A stretch of 64,000 nt of DNA from an uncultured Acidimicrobiales bacterium (GCA_937922785.1 CALAJQ010000023.1:124001-188000), one strand, 5' to 3'. Shown: positions 28,429 to 36,853, counted from the first letter of the stretch. The notes: generated by a model not told the origin, from the letters alone. Numbers and translations: made by a program.

Positions 28429-28875
28429 ATGAGCACCGATGCACAGATGTTGGAACTGGCGATCAAACAGGCCGAGATCGGGCTGGCCGAAGGCGGCATA
28501 CCGATCGGAGCTGTCTTGGCAGTCGGCGACGAGGTTCTTGGCGTTGGCCACAATCGACGCGTGCAAATGGGTTCAGCGATCCGCCACGGCGAAACCGACG
28601 CACTAGAGGAAGCTGGCCGTCAATCGGCCAAGACTTATGCCAAGGCCACGATGTATACGACGCTGTCGCCGTGCCACATGTGCACTGGCGCGATCCTGCT
28701 GTATGGAATCAAGCGAGTCGTGATCGCCGAGAACACCACGTTTATGGGCGCCGAAGACCTCTTGCGGGACAACGGCGTCGAGTTAGTGCACATGGAGTCC
28801 GAACACTGCGTACAAATGATGACCGACTTCATTGCGGCCAACCCAGAGCTATGGAACGAAGACATCGGCGAGTAA
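28429..28875 (+). CDS. Cytosine deaminase of the yeast (Fcy1) type
   Basis: 148 residues of the cytidine deaminase fold. Zinc ligands and catalytic Glu are in RHGETDAL and TLSPCHMCTGAILLYGI. Much of the chain follows yeast Fcy1, including GGIPIGAVL, GHNRRVQMGSA and the C-terminal WNEDIGE, rather than TadA or bacterial CodA, which is an amidohydrolase. It would convert cytosine to uracil for pyrimidine salvage. ATG 28429 has no clear ribosome binding site. It is divergent from the phosphotransferase, with 58 nt between starts. Confidence 0.85.
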   Translation: MSTDAQMLELAIKQAEIGLAEGGIPIGAVLAVGDEVLGVGHNRRVQMGSAIRHGETDALEEAGRQSAKTYAKATMYTTLSPCHMCTGAILLYGIKRVVIAENTTFMGAEDLLRDNGVELVHMESEHCVQMMTDFIAANPELWNEDIGE

Positions 28876-28915
28876 CACTCGCGCACTTCCCCCACTTGCA
28901 CACGTCCCCCAAATC

Positions 28916-28981
28916 CCCCAAATTTCTGCCCCAGGTGACATTTTCCCCAAATTTCTGCCCCAGGTGACAATAGTTGTCACC
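28916..28981. repeat. 25-bp direct repeat plus palindrome in convergent gap
   Basis: A 25-bp unit ending CTGCCCCAGGTGACA occurs at 28916-28940 and 28945-28969, 29 bp apart. The second copy runs into the perfect dyad GGTGACAA-TAG-TTGTCACC (28963-28981), and a further TTGTCACC lies at 29003-29010. The 171-nt gap between cytosine deaminase and dinB is otherwise empty. The dyad could terminate transcription but has no T-run. Confidence 0.75.
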
Positions 28982-29046
28982 CCCAGCAGGAATTTCGCAG
29001 GATTGTCACCTACAGCTGACATTTGGGCGAACGGTTCGCTTCAGCA

Positions 29047-30246
29047 TCACTGCGGGTCGGGCAACATGGGGACGGTAAGCCCGCCTTTGTGATTGACCAA
29101 CGTGGCTCGACCAATCGAACTGCCGCCGAACTTGCCTCTTACTCTGTCTATGGCCTCGTCGAGCTCAGGCGACGAGCGGGTCTCAAACGGGAGCGACTGC
29201 TGCACTGTGTCAGCGGAGGCAAGGTTGCCGATAGTCAACCCCAACAACGTCAACTGGCGTTCGGCGATCTCGCCCCGACGGGCAACCAACAACACTCGTG
29301 CGGCATCAAGAATTTCGGCAGTCGAACACGTGGCTTCGGAAAGCGTGTGAGACCGAGTGTCGCGAGTGAAGTCTCCAAAACGGAAGCGCAACGTGATCGT
29401 CCGGCCGACGCGGTGGCCGTCTCGTAAGCGAACAGTTACCCGATCAACGAGCTCTAACAGGATGGCCTCCAACTCAGCGAAGCTTCGTTGCTTTGAGCCA
29501 AGCGCACGTTGCGAACCGATCGACGAGCGGCGCTTGCCGGTTACAACCCGCCGGGGATCGTTATTGTGAGCCAGAGCATGGAGGTGATTGCCTGAGGCAC
29601 GCCCCAGAATTCCAACTAACGATCGGTCACCTAAGGCAGCAACTTGCCCAACAGTCGTGATGCCGCGGCTTGCCAGCTTGTCAGCCGTTTTCGGACCCAC
29701 ACCCCACAGCGCCTGTACTGGCAGCGGATGAAGAAACGCCAACTCTTCATCGGGCTCTACAACCAACAATCCGTCAGGCTTGCAAACTCCACTTGCCACT
29801 TTGGCCAAGAATTTGGTGCGAGCTACGCCCACCGAAATGGCCAAGCCCACTTCAGCCAGAACCCGCGCCCGAAGGTTCACTGCAATTTCGGTTGGTGATC
29901 CAACCAGCCGCCCCAAACCAGACACGTCCAAGAACGCCTCGTCGATCGAAATTGGTTCGACCAAAGGCGTCGTGTCCTTGAAAATTTCGAACACTTCTTT
30001 GCTGGCTCGAGAGTAGGCATCCATCCTGGGGTCGACGGAAATGATGTTCGGACACAGCGAACGGGCGGTTCGCAAATTCATCGCCGTTCGGACTCCAAAA
30101 GCTCTGGCCTCATAACTTGCCGCCAGGATTACCCCGCCCCCAACCGCCATCGGTTTTCCCCGGAGATGAGGATGATCTCGCTGCTCGACCGAGGCATAGA
30201 ACGCGTCCAGATCAGCATGGATAATGCTGGCCCGAGTCGAACACAT
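29047..30246 (-). CDS. dinB: DNA polymerase IV (Y family)
   Basis: 399 residues. Catalytic carboxylates lie in HADLDAFYASVE (about 11-22) and SIDEAFLDV (about 102-110); SYEARAFGV, the thumb HhH region (GVGPKTADKLASRGI) and a little-finger domain (about 240-350) follow. QQSLPF near residue 362 resembles a sliding-clamp binding motif. It performs error-prone lesion bypass. A perfect actinobacterial LexA box overlaps the start codon and a -10 TAGTAT ends 7 nt before ATG 30246, so the message is probably leaderless and SOS-induced. Confidence 0.95.
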   Translation of the reverse strand: MCSTRASIIHADLDAFYASVEQRDHPHLRGKPMAVGGGVILAASYEARAFGVRTAMNLRTARSLCPNIISVDPRMDAYSRASKEVFEIFKDTTPLVEPISIDEAFLDVSGLGRLVGSPTEIAVNLRARVLAEVGLAISVGVARTKFLAKVASGVCKPDGLLVVEPDEELAFLHPLPVQALWGVGPKTADKLASRGITTVGQVAALGDRSLVGILGRASGNHLHALAHNNDPRRVVTGKRRSSIGSQRALGSKQRSFAELEAILLELVDRVTVRLRDGHRVGRTITLRFRFGDFTRDTRSHTLSEATCSTAEILDAARVLLVARRGEIAERQLTLLGLTIGNLASADTVQQSLPFETRSSPELDEAIDRVRGKFGGSSIGRATLVNHKGGLTVPMLPDPQ

Positions 30247-30252
30247 GTTCGA
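30237..30252. promoter_or_regulatory. LexA (SOS) box over the dinB start
   Basis: TCGAAC-ACAT-GTTCGA matches the actinobacterial LexA operator TCGAAC-N4-GTTCGA exactly. It covers the dinB ATG (30246-30244, minus strand) and abuts the TAGTAT -10 box (30258-30253). LexA bound here would block initiation. Confidence 0.9.
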
Positions 30253-30280
30253 ATACTAGCGGCGATAGCCTCGTGCGAGT

Positions 30281-31141
30281 ATGAAACCCGGAAACACTCC
30301 GTTAGTTGAGTTCCGCGAGATGGCCCCAGAGGGCACTCAGCTGTTCTGCAAACTCGAGTGGTACAACCCCACTGGCTCTATCAAAGACCGAGCGGCCTGG
30401 TTCATGTTCCACAATGCCGTTCGAGACAATCTGATACCGGGCAAGAAGCCACTGGTCGAAGCCACTTCGGGCAACACTGGCATCGGCTTGGCGAGGATCG
30501 CGCTGATCAACGGACATCCGATGGTCATCTGTTTGCCGAAGCGAGCCAGCGAGGAGCGCAAACAGCTACTCAAGGCCTATGGAGCAGAGCTGATCGAAGT
30601 TGATGGCGGGCCGAACGATGCCATTGCGAGAGCAAGAGAGATCGTGGCCGAAGGTGAAGCCCACATGCTTTACCAATACGGCAACCCATCAAACCCCGAG
30701 GCTCACGAACTAGGCACCGTGCCAGAAATAGTTCAAGACTGGCCAAACGCCACTCCCCCAGATCACGTATTTTGCGCCTACGGCACCGGTGGAACAATTA
30801 CAGGCGTCAGCCGCGGGCTAAAGAAAAATTGGCCATCAGTTGCGGTGCATTCAGTAGAAGAAATCATGGATGACCCGATTAGCGGAATGCGCAGCCAAGA
30901 CGATCCGTTTCAACCGCCAGTCGGTGATCTTTCTTTGGTCGACTATCGCTTCGAAGCAACCAACGCAACCGCAGTTGAAGCAGTCACCGAAATCATGAAG
31001 CTCGAAGGCCACTTTGTCGGCACTTCCTCGGGCGCAATCGTTCGCGCCGCCCAAACCGTGCTTTCCGAACGTGGCGGAACCGCCGTCGCCGTCTTGCCAG
31101 ACGCCGGCTGGAAGTACCTCTCAAGCGCGCCCTGGAAATAA
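30281..31141 (+). CDS. cysM: Cysteine synthase B-like PLP enzyme
   Basis: 286 residues, slightly shorter than usual (about 300) at the N-terminus. The PLP lysine is in NPTGSIKDRAAW (about residue 32); the substrate loop SGNTGIG, the phosphate cup GTGGTITG and the C-terminal GTSSGA follow. AGWKYLS near the end is typical of CysM rather than CysK. It makes cysteine from O-acetylserine or O-phosphoserine with sulfide, thiosulfate or a thiocarboxylated carrier. No carrier or Mec+ gene is adjacent. It is divergent from dinB with 34 nt between starts, so the LexA box lies in its promoter region. Confidence 0.9.
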   Translation: MKPGNTPLVEFREMAPEGTQLFCKLEWYNPTGSIKDRAAWFMFHNAVRDNLIPGKKPLVEATSGNTGIGLARIALINGHPMVICLPKRASEERKQLLKAYGAELIEVDGGPNDAIARAREIVAEGEAHMLYQYGNPSNPEAHELGTVPEIVQDWPNATPPDHVFCAYGTGGTITGVSRGLKKNWPSVAVHSVEEIMDDPISGMRSQDDPFQPPVGDLSLVDYRFEATNATAVEAVTEIMKLEGHFVGTSSGAIVRAAQTVLSERGGTAVAVLPDAGWKYLSSAPWK

Positions 31142-31233
31142 TTCTCAACTCGGCTTGCGCTAATACTCGTGGTTACCTAGATTCGACGTTGAAGTCACGA
31201 AGGGACCTTTCGAGGTTCTGTAGAGAGGGATCA

Positions 31234-31314
31234 GTGACCGATATTGATGTGTTTGAGTGCCTGCTTCGCCGCGTGCGATCAAGCATTCACGCGATCAAGA
31301 TGATTCACCTCTGA
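31234..31314 (+). CDS. Possible 26-residue leader peptide
   Basis: GTG 31234 to TGA 31314, preceded by AGAGGGA at 31224-31230. The peptide is basic in the middle (LLRRVRSS) and ends IHAIKMIHL. It lies in the 219-nt region before the small membrane protein. Within it GCGATCAAG occurs twice, 16 nt apart. Evidence is only start, ribosome site and position. Confidence 0.3.
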   Translation: MTDIDVFECLLRRVRSSIHAIKMIHL

Positions 31315-31360
31315 AGCAAATTGGCTAGTTCTAAATCAACCAACAACGGAGGGAATAGCA

Positions 31361-31765
31361 ATGGCAGTTAAGTTCAAGAAATCCAGCAAGGAATACATTC
31401 TCCTGGCGGAGAAGACTAAGCACGGTAAGTTTCTCGCCCAGTTCTTGGCGTGGGTCGACCTAATCGATCGCTACCGAGATGGCAACAAGAAGCCATCAGG
31501 CGACGACCTTAAGAAACTGGAAGCGATGTTTGACGAGCTCGGAGATGAACTCCTCAAGAACATCAAAGACGTCACCGAAGGTGAACCCACCGCATACGGC
31601 GCTCCCGCTGTCCTCCTTGGGATGGTCCTGATGTACCTCGCGGCCGTAATCGTTTGGTTGTCGCTACCTGGCCTGGCACCCGAACTCTATGCAGAACTGA
31701 TGCAACTAAAGCGGGACCTTGAGGACCTCGCTGAAAAGCTGAGGCGAGCACTAGAAGGCGGTTAG
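31361..31765 (+). CDS. Small membrane protein with coiled-coil ends
   Basis: 134 residues, not recognised. A basic/acidic helical N-terminal half (YRDGNKKPSGDDLKKLEAMF), one long hydrophobic segment (about 85-107, AVLLGMVLMYLAAVIVWLSLPGL) that could span once, and a charged C-terminal helix (LKRDLEDLAEKLRRALEGG) that looks coiled coil. GGAGGG lies 7 nt before ATG 31361, the strongest ribosome site in this area, which argues that it is real and well expressed. It is followed by acylphosphatase after 15 nt. Confidence 0.75.
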   Translation: MAVKFKKSSKEYILLAEKTKHGKFLAQFLAWVDLIDRYRDGNKKPSGDDLKKLEAMFDELGDELLKNIKDVTEGEPTAYGAPAVLLGMVLMYLAAVIVWLSLPGLAPELYAELMQLKRDLEDLAEKLRRALEGG

Positions 31766-31780
31766 GAAGCTAGGCCACCG

Positions 31781-32107
31781 ATGCCAATTGACGAAAGCCA
31801 ATCGGTTGGCCCGTCTTGGAGCATGTACCCGGTCAAGCGCTACCTAGTGAGTGGCCGGGTACAGGGCGTTGGGTTTCGATGGTGGACATTGCAGCTTGCC
31901 AAAGAATGGAAGTTGGAAGGCCACGTCAGGAACCTCGAAGACGGAGACGTCGAGGTAGTCCTGGCTGGGGAATCAATGTTCATGGCCGAGGTGGAGAAGC
32001 ATCTTCACCACGGTCCAGCCGGAGCCCACGTTGTGTCGGTGACGACCAAAGATGTACCGCCCGGAGACATCCCCGTTCCAACCGGTTTCCAGATTCTCTG
32101 GAGCTAG
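31781..32107 (+). CDS. acyP: Acylphosphatase
   Basis: 108 residues, or 94 if translation starts at ATG 31823 ([11 protein letters not shown]), which matches the family length better. The catalytic arginine lies in [12 protein letters not shown] and the asparagine in [13 protein letters not shown]; both motifs are intact. It hydrolyses acyl phosphates such as 1,3-bisphosphoglycerate or carbamoyl phosphate. Likely cotranscribed with the small membrane protein. Confidence 0.92.
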   Translation: MPIDESQSVGPSWSMYPVKRYLVSGRVQGVGFRWWTLQLAKEWKLEGHVRNLEDGDVEVVLAGESMFMAEVEKHLHHGPAGAHVVSVTTKDVPPGDIPVPTGFQILWS

Positions 32108-32163
32108 CTCAATTCTCTAACAGTTCCCGAAGAACTGGTCCCACTTATCCACAGAAATGGGAG

Positions 32164-32976
32164 TTAGCCAGTTTCGAGACTTGACCCCCGAAGGAATCGT
32201 TGCAATGAGGGTAGGAAGAGGTCGGGACGTTCGATCAAACCTAAGTGCTGTAACTCGGCAACAATTTCTAGCTCAGCGTCTTCAATCTCACTGGCAATGG
32301 CCGCCGCCATTGCTGGCGTGCTTCCCGTGTCGTTTTCACATGTCATGACCAATGTCCGGTGCGTGATTGGCGGCTGCGGCCGGACAAGCTCGACCACCCC
32401 ATTCGCCAGAACGTAACGGCATTCGGCGTAAACCTTGGCTTCGTTTGCCGTTACCCACTGGGCAATCTTTTCAACAACTTCGGGGTTCGACTTCAAGAAC
32501 GCTGGCGTAAACCAGCGACGCAAAGTCTCTTCCAGATTGGCTGATGGGCCAGCGGCCGCTGAATCTCTGGCGCGTTGTTCCACAGCGACTTGGGCCTCAG
32601 GCGAACGTTCGTGCGGTGAGTTCAAGATGACCAACGACGACACCTTGTTCCCATGATCCATGGCGAACCGCCGGTTGATCATTCCACCAAGTGAGAACCC
32701 GACTGCCGCCACCGGAGCCAGCTCAAGATGCTCAACGAGCCCGCAGAGTTGGTCTGAATAAGTTGCGAGACTTGGGCTGCCGACAGGCGGCACACTTTCG
32801 CCATGACCAGCTAGGTCATAGCTAAGCACTCGATGGTTCCTGGCCAAAGGCTCGACGTAGCTAGCCCAAGTTTCGCGAGTCAAACCGAGGCCGTGAATTA
32901 GAGCAACAGCGGGCGCCCCTTGTGGGCCTCGCAAGTCGAAGACTGTGCCTTCAAATTCTCCAGAGTGAACGTCCAC
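32164..32976 (-). CDS. Alpha/beta hydrolase
   Basis: 270 residues. Oxyanion segment ALIHGLGLTRETW, nucleophile elbow GFSLGG (about residue 96) and a C-terminal histidine in LQHLGLIERPD, which follows the pattern of 3-oxoadipate enol-lactonase-like hydrolases. Acid residue probably in CENDTGSTP. It starts with GTG, 14 nt after the YndJ/DUF1990 stop, so probably one operon. Substrate unknown. Confidence 0.88.
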   Translation of the reverse strand: MDVHSGEFEGTVFDLRGPQGAPAVALIHGLGLTRETWASYVEPLARNHRVLSYDLAGHGESVPPVGSPSLATYSDQLCGLVEHLELAPVAAVGFSLGGMINRRFAMDHGNKVSSLVILNSPHERSPEAQVAVEQRARDSAAAGPSANLEETLRRWFTPAFLKSNPEVVEKIAQWVTANEAKVYAECRYVLANGVVELVRPQPPITHRTLVMTCENDTGSTPAMAAAIASEIEDAELEIVAELQHLGLIERPDLFLPSLQRFLRGSSLETG

Positions 32977-32990
32977 TCGACAAGGATGCC

Positions 32991-34328
32991 TTACGCGTTG
33001 CTTTCTTCATACTCGGCCAGAAGGTCGCTACCTGTCTTTGGCTTCGGCTGCTCAACCACGGCCTCCACTTTTTCTACCACTGCAGCGCTCGCAGGCCGGT
33101 AGGTCTTCGGCGGAACGACGCTTTCAACTGCATCGTGCATTCGAGAGTGCAGCTCAGCAACTTCAGCCTCTGCGGTCTTATCCAGGATCGCACGAATGTG
33201 CCGCCCCATGAGGCTCAGCGTAAGGCGAGGAATCATCTTGGATCCAACGATCGTCGGTGACCAAATGGCAGTTGCGGAAACCATCGGGTTGCCGTTGATA
33301 TTGGTCAGAATCAAGGATTGTTCGCCGCTAAGCGCGTGATGTCCCAGTGTTGAATACACAAACCCATAGACGTCTGGTTCGTTGATGATCTTGGTAATTC
33401 GACAGGCGATTGTGATAGACAGCGGACCGAATGGAATGCCGCTTACGAAGGTTTCGCCAACAGCGATGCGGGGCCGTTCCGGATAGAGAATCGTTCCGGA
33501 TTCTCGGTGTCCAGCCCAGTTCCAAAGTGCTTCACAAGAGTTCTCAAAGTTTGCCACCGGCACGCTCCACTCATCCCAGCGATAGCCAGGAGGCAGATCC
33601 CGGTTCACAAGACCCGGATCGACGGTGGGCCGCATGTGGGCGACTCGACTGCGAAGCGAGCGCAAGTCTTCAGGAGTCCGACGGGCCAGGTGAACAACAA
33701 CTGGGAACCAGACCGACTTGGAGCGGGCAAGCCTGTCGGCCACAAGTGGCAACAGCCAAACCAAGCTCATACCGCAGGCTGCAACGAACATCATGCGCCG
33801 CTCTGAAAGGTTCAGCGGGGTCAAGCCAACTCTGGCCAAAGTCAAGAGTGCAGCACCGGCGGCGAGAGCAATAAGAGATATGTCACGAGTGATCGAGTCC
33901 AATGTGACCGATGATCGAGAAAGGAAGCGAATGACGCCTACAGCTGCTGCCCAACCACACAACATGAGCCACGGCACGGTCAGCACTCCAGATGCGAATC
34001 CCGGTTCAGCGAGAAATGAGATCGTGGTGATTGCCGCTGTTGGGAGCACGAGAACACGAAGGAGACCTGCGGCATGGGTAGTCGGACCAGCCTGAATCTG
34101 GTCGGCGAGCCGAAGACCGAGCGGCACCGTCATCCAAATGACACCCACAACAAAAGCAGTAAGCCATTGCGGCCGACCTCCGCCATAAGAAACGGTAAGA
34201 AATATCCACGCGCTCCAAACCAATATGCCCAAGTAAGGAATCACGAACCCGGCCCGACCAGCGAAGAAGCTGGCGAGGTCAAGACTTGTTGCTTTGTCCT
34301 TAGATTTCGCTAACAGTTTTTTACCCAC
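32991..34328 (-). CDS. YndJ-like membrane domain fused to DUF1990
   Basis: 445 residues if started at GTG 34328; the open frame reaches TTG 34382, but that codon lies inside an inverted repeat. The N-terminal half has six to seven hydrophobic helices and resembles YndJ-type membrane proteins. The C-terminal half (from about residue 255: PPGYRWDEWSVPVANF, GIPFGPLSITIACRI, VYGFVYSTLGHHALSGEQ) fits DUF1990. The last 45 residues are Pro/Val/Glu-rich and probably disordered. Neither domain has a known activity. Joined with an alpha/beta hydrolase. Confidence 0.7.
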   Translation of the reverse strand: MGKKLLAKSKDKATSLDLASFFAGRAGFVIPYLGILVWSAWIFLTVSYGGGRPQWLTAFVVGVIWMTVPLGLRLADQIQAGPTTHAAGLLRVLVLPTAAITTISFLAEPGFASGVLTVPWLMLCGWAAAVGVIRFLSRSSVTLDSITRDISLIALAAGAALLTLARVGLTPLNLSERRMMFVAACGMSLVWLLPLVADRLARSKSVWFPVVVHLARRTPEDLRSLRSRVAHMRPTVDPGLVNRDLPPGYRWDEWSVPVANFENSCEALWNWAGHRESGTILYPERPRIAVGETFVSGIPFGPLSITIACRITKIINEPDVYGFVYSTLGHHALSGEQSLILTNINGNPMVSATAIWSPTIVGSKMIPRLTLSLMGRHIRAILDKTAEAEVAELHSRMHDAVESVVPPKTYRPASAAVVEKVEAVVEQPKPKTGSDLLAEYEESNA

Positions 34329-34359
34329 GCAATCGCATCGGTCAAAAAGACTAAGAACT

Positions 34360-34383
34360 GTTGCATGTATCTGCACATGCAAC
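34360..34383. promoter_or_regulatory. Inverted repeat GTTGCATGT-N6-ACATGCAAC
   Basis: A perfect 9-bp dyad with a 6-nt spacer, 32 nt upstream of the proposed YndJ/DUF1990 start, in the region divergent from the SDR gene. It has the spacing of a dimeric regulator operator. Confidence 0.5.
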
Positions 34384-34518
34384 GGGTTTGTAATGTAGCG
34401 ACATGGCGCTAATCAAGTGCCTTGCGACAATGCATGACCACAAAGTGATTACACCTATTTACGTGTAGTCCTTTTAACCCAGACCCCCAGTTAGCTTGCC
34501 CAGCACTAGCCTTAGCCC

Positions 34519-35298
34519 ATGACCCAAACATGGACGCGTGCGCTCGTGACCGGAGCTTCCAGCGGAATTGGATTGTCCTTTGCGCACCTCTTGGCAGCGT
34601 CAGGCACCGACCTAGTACTCGTGGCCAGAAACAGTCAGAGACTCCAATCATTGAGCTCAGAACTTGTTGCCGCTCACGGAGTGAACGTCGAAGTAGTAGC
34701 TGCAGACCTGTCCACCACTGCTGGTGTCGAAACCACAATTGGCTGGGTTGAATCTGCACCGATGATCGATCTGATAGTGAACAACGCAGGTTTAGGTCAC
34801 GTTGGCGACTTCGTCGATCAAGAGCTAGCGGCTCACCACGAACAAATCGCAGTGAACATTGATGCATTGGTAGCTCTCACCTATGCAGGCGCTCGCCACA
34901 TGGAAGCAAACGGGGGTGGAACCGTGCTGAACGTCTCCTCTATCGCCGGTGATCTGCCTGGACCAAAGTCAGCGATCTACAACGCCACGAAGTCTTTCGT
35001 AACGAGCTTCAGCCAATCGATTCATTCGGAGATGAGCGAGCGAGGAGTCACCGTTAGCTGCCTGTGTCCCGGACTGACAAGAACTGAGTTCCAGGACCGA
35101 GCTGGATATGACGCTTCCGATATTCCGGCGCTGCTGTGGCAAGAGTCTGACGCTGTAGCTCAGGCAGGCTTGGATGCAGCGGCCAGCGGCAAAGCTGTCG
35201 TCGTATCAGGAGCGATCAACAAAACCTGGTCGAGACTAATTCGGAGCGCGCCACGGTCAGCGGGAAGACTTGCAGCCGACGCCCTGAACCGCAAGTAG
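34519..35298 (+). CDS. Short-chain dehydrogenase/reductase
   Basis: 259 residues of the classical SDR type. NAD(P) loop TGASSGIGLSFA (about 9-20) followed by VARNSQRL, where the arginine suggests NADP preference; NNAGLGHVG; catalytic serine in NVSSIAG and YNATKSF with the Tyr-Lys pair. The C-terminal SRLIRSAPRSAGRLAADAL is typical of DltE/YqjQ-like members. Substrate unknown. AlkB follows 8 nt downstream on the same strand. Confidence 0.9.
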   Translation: MTQTWTRALVTGASSGIGLSFAHLLAASGTDLVLVARNSQRLQSLSSELVAAHGVNVEVVAADLSTTAGVETTIGWVESAPMIDLIVNNAGLGHVGDFVDQELAAHHEQIAVNIDALVALTYAGARHMEANGGGTVLNVSSIAGDLPGPKSAIYNATKSFVTSFSQSIHSEMSERGVTVSCLCPGLTRTEFQDRAGYDASDIPALLWQESDAVAQAGLDAAASGKAVVVSGAINKTWSRLIRSAPRSAGRLAADALNRK

Positions 35299-35306
35299 CT
35301 AACGCC

Positions 35307-35906
35307 ATGTCCCTATGGACTCAGCTTGAAGGACCCGAGTTGTGCGCAACACATTGTGTTGGCGCAATCGGCCGGACGGAGAGCGACCGACTACTTGTTT
35401 CGCTGCTTGATCAATTGAAATGGAATCAACACGAGATCACCATGTTCGGTAAGACGCACGCCTCTCCCCGACTAAGTGCTTGGCACGGCGATCCAGAAGC
35501 GGTCTACACCTATTCGCAAAACAGACTCGAACCCCAACCGTGGACCGACGAACTCGACTATGCGCGAAAGCTAATGCAGACGCTCACAGACACAAGATTC
35601 AACTCCGTTTTGGTCAACCGATACCGGGATGGCCAAGACAGCATGGGTTGGCACGCCGATGACGAGCCCGAACTTGGGCCAAACCCAATAATTGCGTCAC
35701 TTAGCTTGGGCGCCTCACGGAAGTTTCACCTTCGCCGCAAGGACAATCACAAGGAAAAGGTAAGCCTCCCACTAGGCCATGGCGATGTGATTGTGATGTC
35801 GGGAGCAACACAGCGTTACTGGGCTCACCAAGTGCCGAAAACCGCCGCCGTGGTTGGCGAGCGAGTAAACCTGACATTCCGAATGGTGCGATCTAGCCCG
35901 ACTTAA
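35307..35906 (+). CDS. AlkB-like 2-oxoglutarate/Fe(II) dioxygenase
   Basis: 199 residues. Iron ligands H and D are in MGWHADDEPELG and the second H in YWAHQVPK; the 2-oxoglutarate arginine is in RVNLTFRMV. NRYRDGQDSMGWHADD and SLSLGASRKFHLR follow the ALKBH2/3-type subfamily, which reverses N1-methyladenine and N3-methylcytosine in DNA. It is cotranscribed with the SDR, and its end overlaps the convergent LLM gene by 14 nt. No LexA or Ada-type site was seen upstream. Confidence 0.92.
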   Translation: MSLWTQLEGPELCATHCVGAIGRTESDRLLVSLLDQLKWNQHEITMFGKTHASPRLSAWHGDPEAVYTYSQNRLEPQPWTDELDYARKLMQTLTDTRFNSVLVNRYRDGQDSMGWHADDEPELGPNPIIASLSLGASRKFHLRRKDNHKEKVSLPLGHGDVIVMSGATQRYWAHQVPKTAAVVGERVNLTFRMVRSSPT

Positions 35907-36801
35907 GTGGACCCATCACTTGTTCAACAAAGCGATGAATGTTCTCAGCTGTGGGTGGGTGCCCAAAGTCCATCACGAAATGCTGGACGCCAAGCGAGGC
36001 CTTGTGTCCCAATAGCTCAAGCAACTCTTGTGATTCAGAATCTGTTTCGGGGAGCGCCTTCTCAACCGTTTGGGAGACCTCAATATCAGCGGGATCTCTG
36101 CCCACTGACAACGCTGAGTCCTGCACGATTGAGAGCTTACGCCGCCAGTCATCGTCATCGCCACGAGCGAAGCCGTTCCAAATGTCGGCCTGCCGACCGA
36201 CCAGTGGAAGGCCAACTTTCTCTCCCGAAGCGCCTATGCAGATCGGTGGAACAGTTTCGGGCAGCGGAGGAGCAGATGCCCCCTCAATTGTGAAGTTCTC
36301 GCCAGCAAAGCTGGGCTCTTCCTCGGTCCACATCAGCTTGCAGATTTGAATCATCTCTTCCAGCTCGCTGAACCGGACCGAAGGCTTCGGGAAGTCGTAG
36401 CCGTACGCGACGTACTCCTCGTCTCGCCAACCGGCGCCGACTCCCAGGATGAACCTGTTGCCCGACAGCACCTGAAGGGTGGCTGCCATCTTGGCAGTTA
36501 GCGCTGGCGGCCGGTATCCAACCCCGAGCACGTGATGACACAACAAGATGTCATCGAACTTTGCACCGAGCCATGTGAGAGTGGTCCAAGCCTCCATGAA
36601 CGGATCGCTTTTGGCATCGAATCCGTAAAAGTGGTCCGCGATCCAAAGACTGTCGAAGTACTTAACAGCCGTGGGGAGAATATTCTCCTCTTGATACATC
36701 ACGATGGGCTTGTGATCGCTCCAACGGTTCCCAATAACTGGCGAGAGCCATCCAAAACGTACGCTCTCGCTGGCTGACTTTGGGGTTGCGGCTTGGCTCA
36801 T
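35893..36801 (-). CDS. LLM-class flavin/F420-dependent oxidoreductase
   Basis: 302 residues from ATG 36801 (MSQAATPKSAS); the open frame extends 300 nt further but that part overlaps the AAA gene and is not protein-like. The luciferase-like TIM barrel shows SLWIADHFYGFD, VLGVGYRPPALTAKMAATLQ, RFILGVGAGWRDEEYVAYGYDF and PPICIGASGEK. Many actinobacterial relatives use F420; FMN use cannot be excluded. It is divergent from the AAA ATPase with a 16-bp palindrome between them. Confidence 0.9.
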   Translation of the reverse strand: MSQAATPKSASESVRFGWLSPVIGNRWSDHKPIVMYQEENILPTAVKYFDSLWIADHFYGFDAKSDPFMEAWTTLTWLGAKFDDILLCHHVLGVGYRPPALTAKMAATLQVLSGNRFILGVGAGWRDEEYVAYGYDFPKPSVRFSELEEMIQICKLMWTEEEPSFAGENFTIEGASAPPLPETVPPICIGASGEKVGLPLVGRQADIWNGFARGDDDDWRRKLSIVQDSALSVGRDPADIEVSQTVEKALPETDSESQELLELLGHKASLGVQHFVMDFGHPPTAENIHRFVEQVMGPLKSG

Positions 36802-36853
36802 AATGGTTCTCTCACTTTGATAAGTCTGGCCTCTAGAACCTAGAGCAAAATCA

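Noticed and set aside
28916-28981. CRISPR-like direct repeats
   Set aside because: Only two copies with a 4-nt interval; no spacers of constant length and no cas genes.
34409-34867. 152-residue minus-strand frame over the SDR gene
   Set aside because: Its composition is that of an antisense frame and the SDR on the plus strand has complete motifs.
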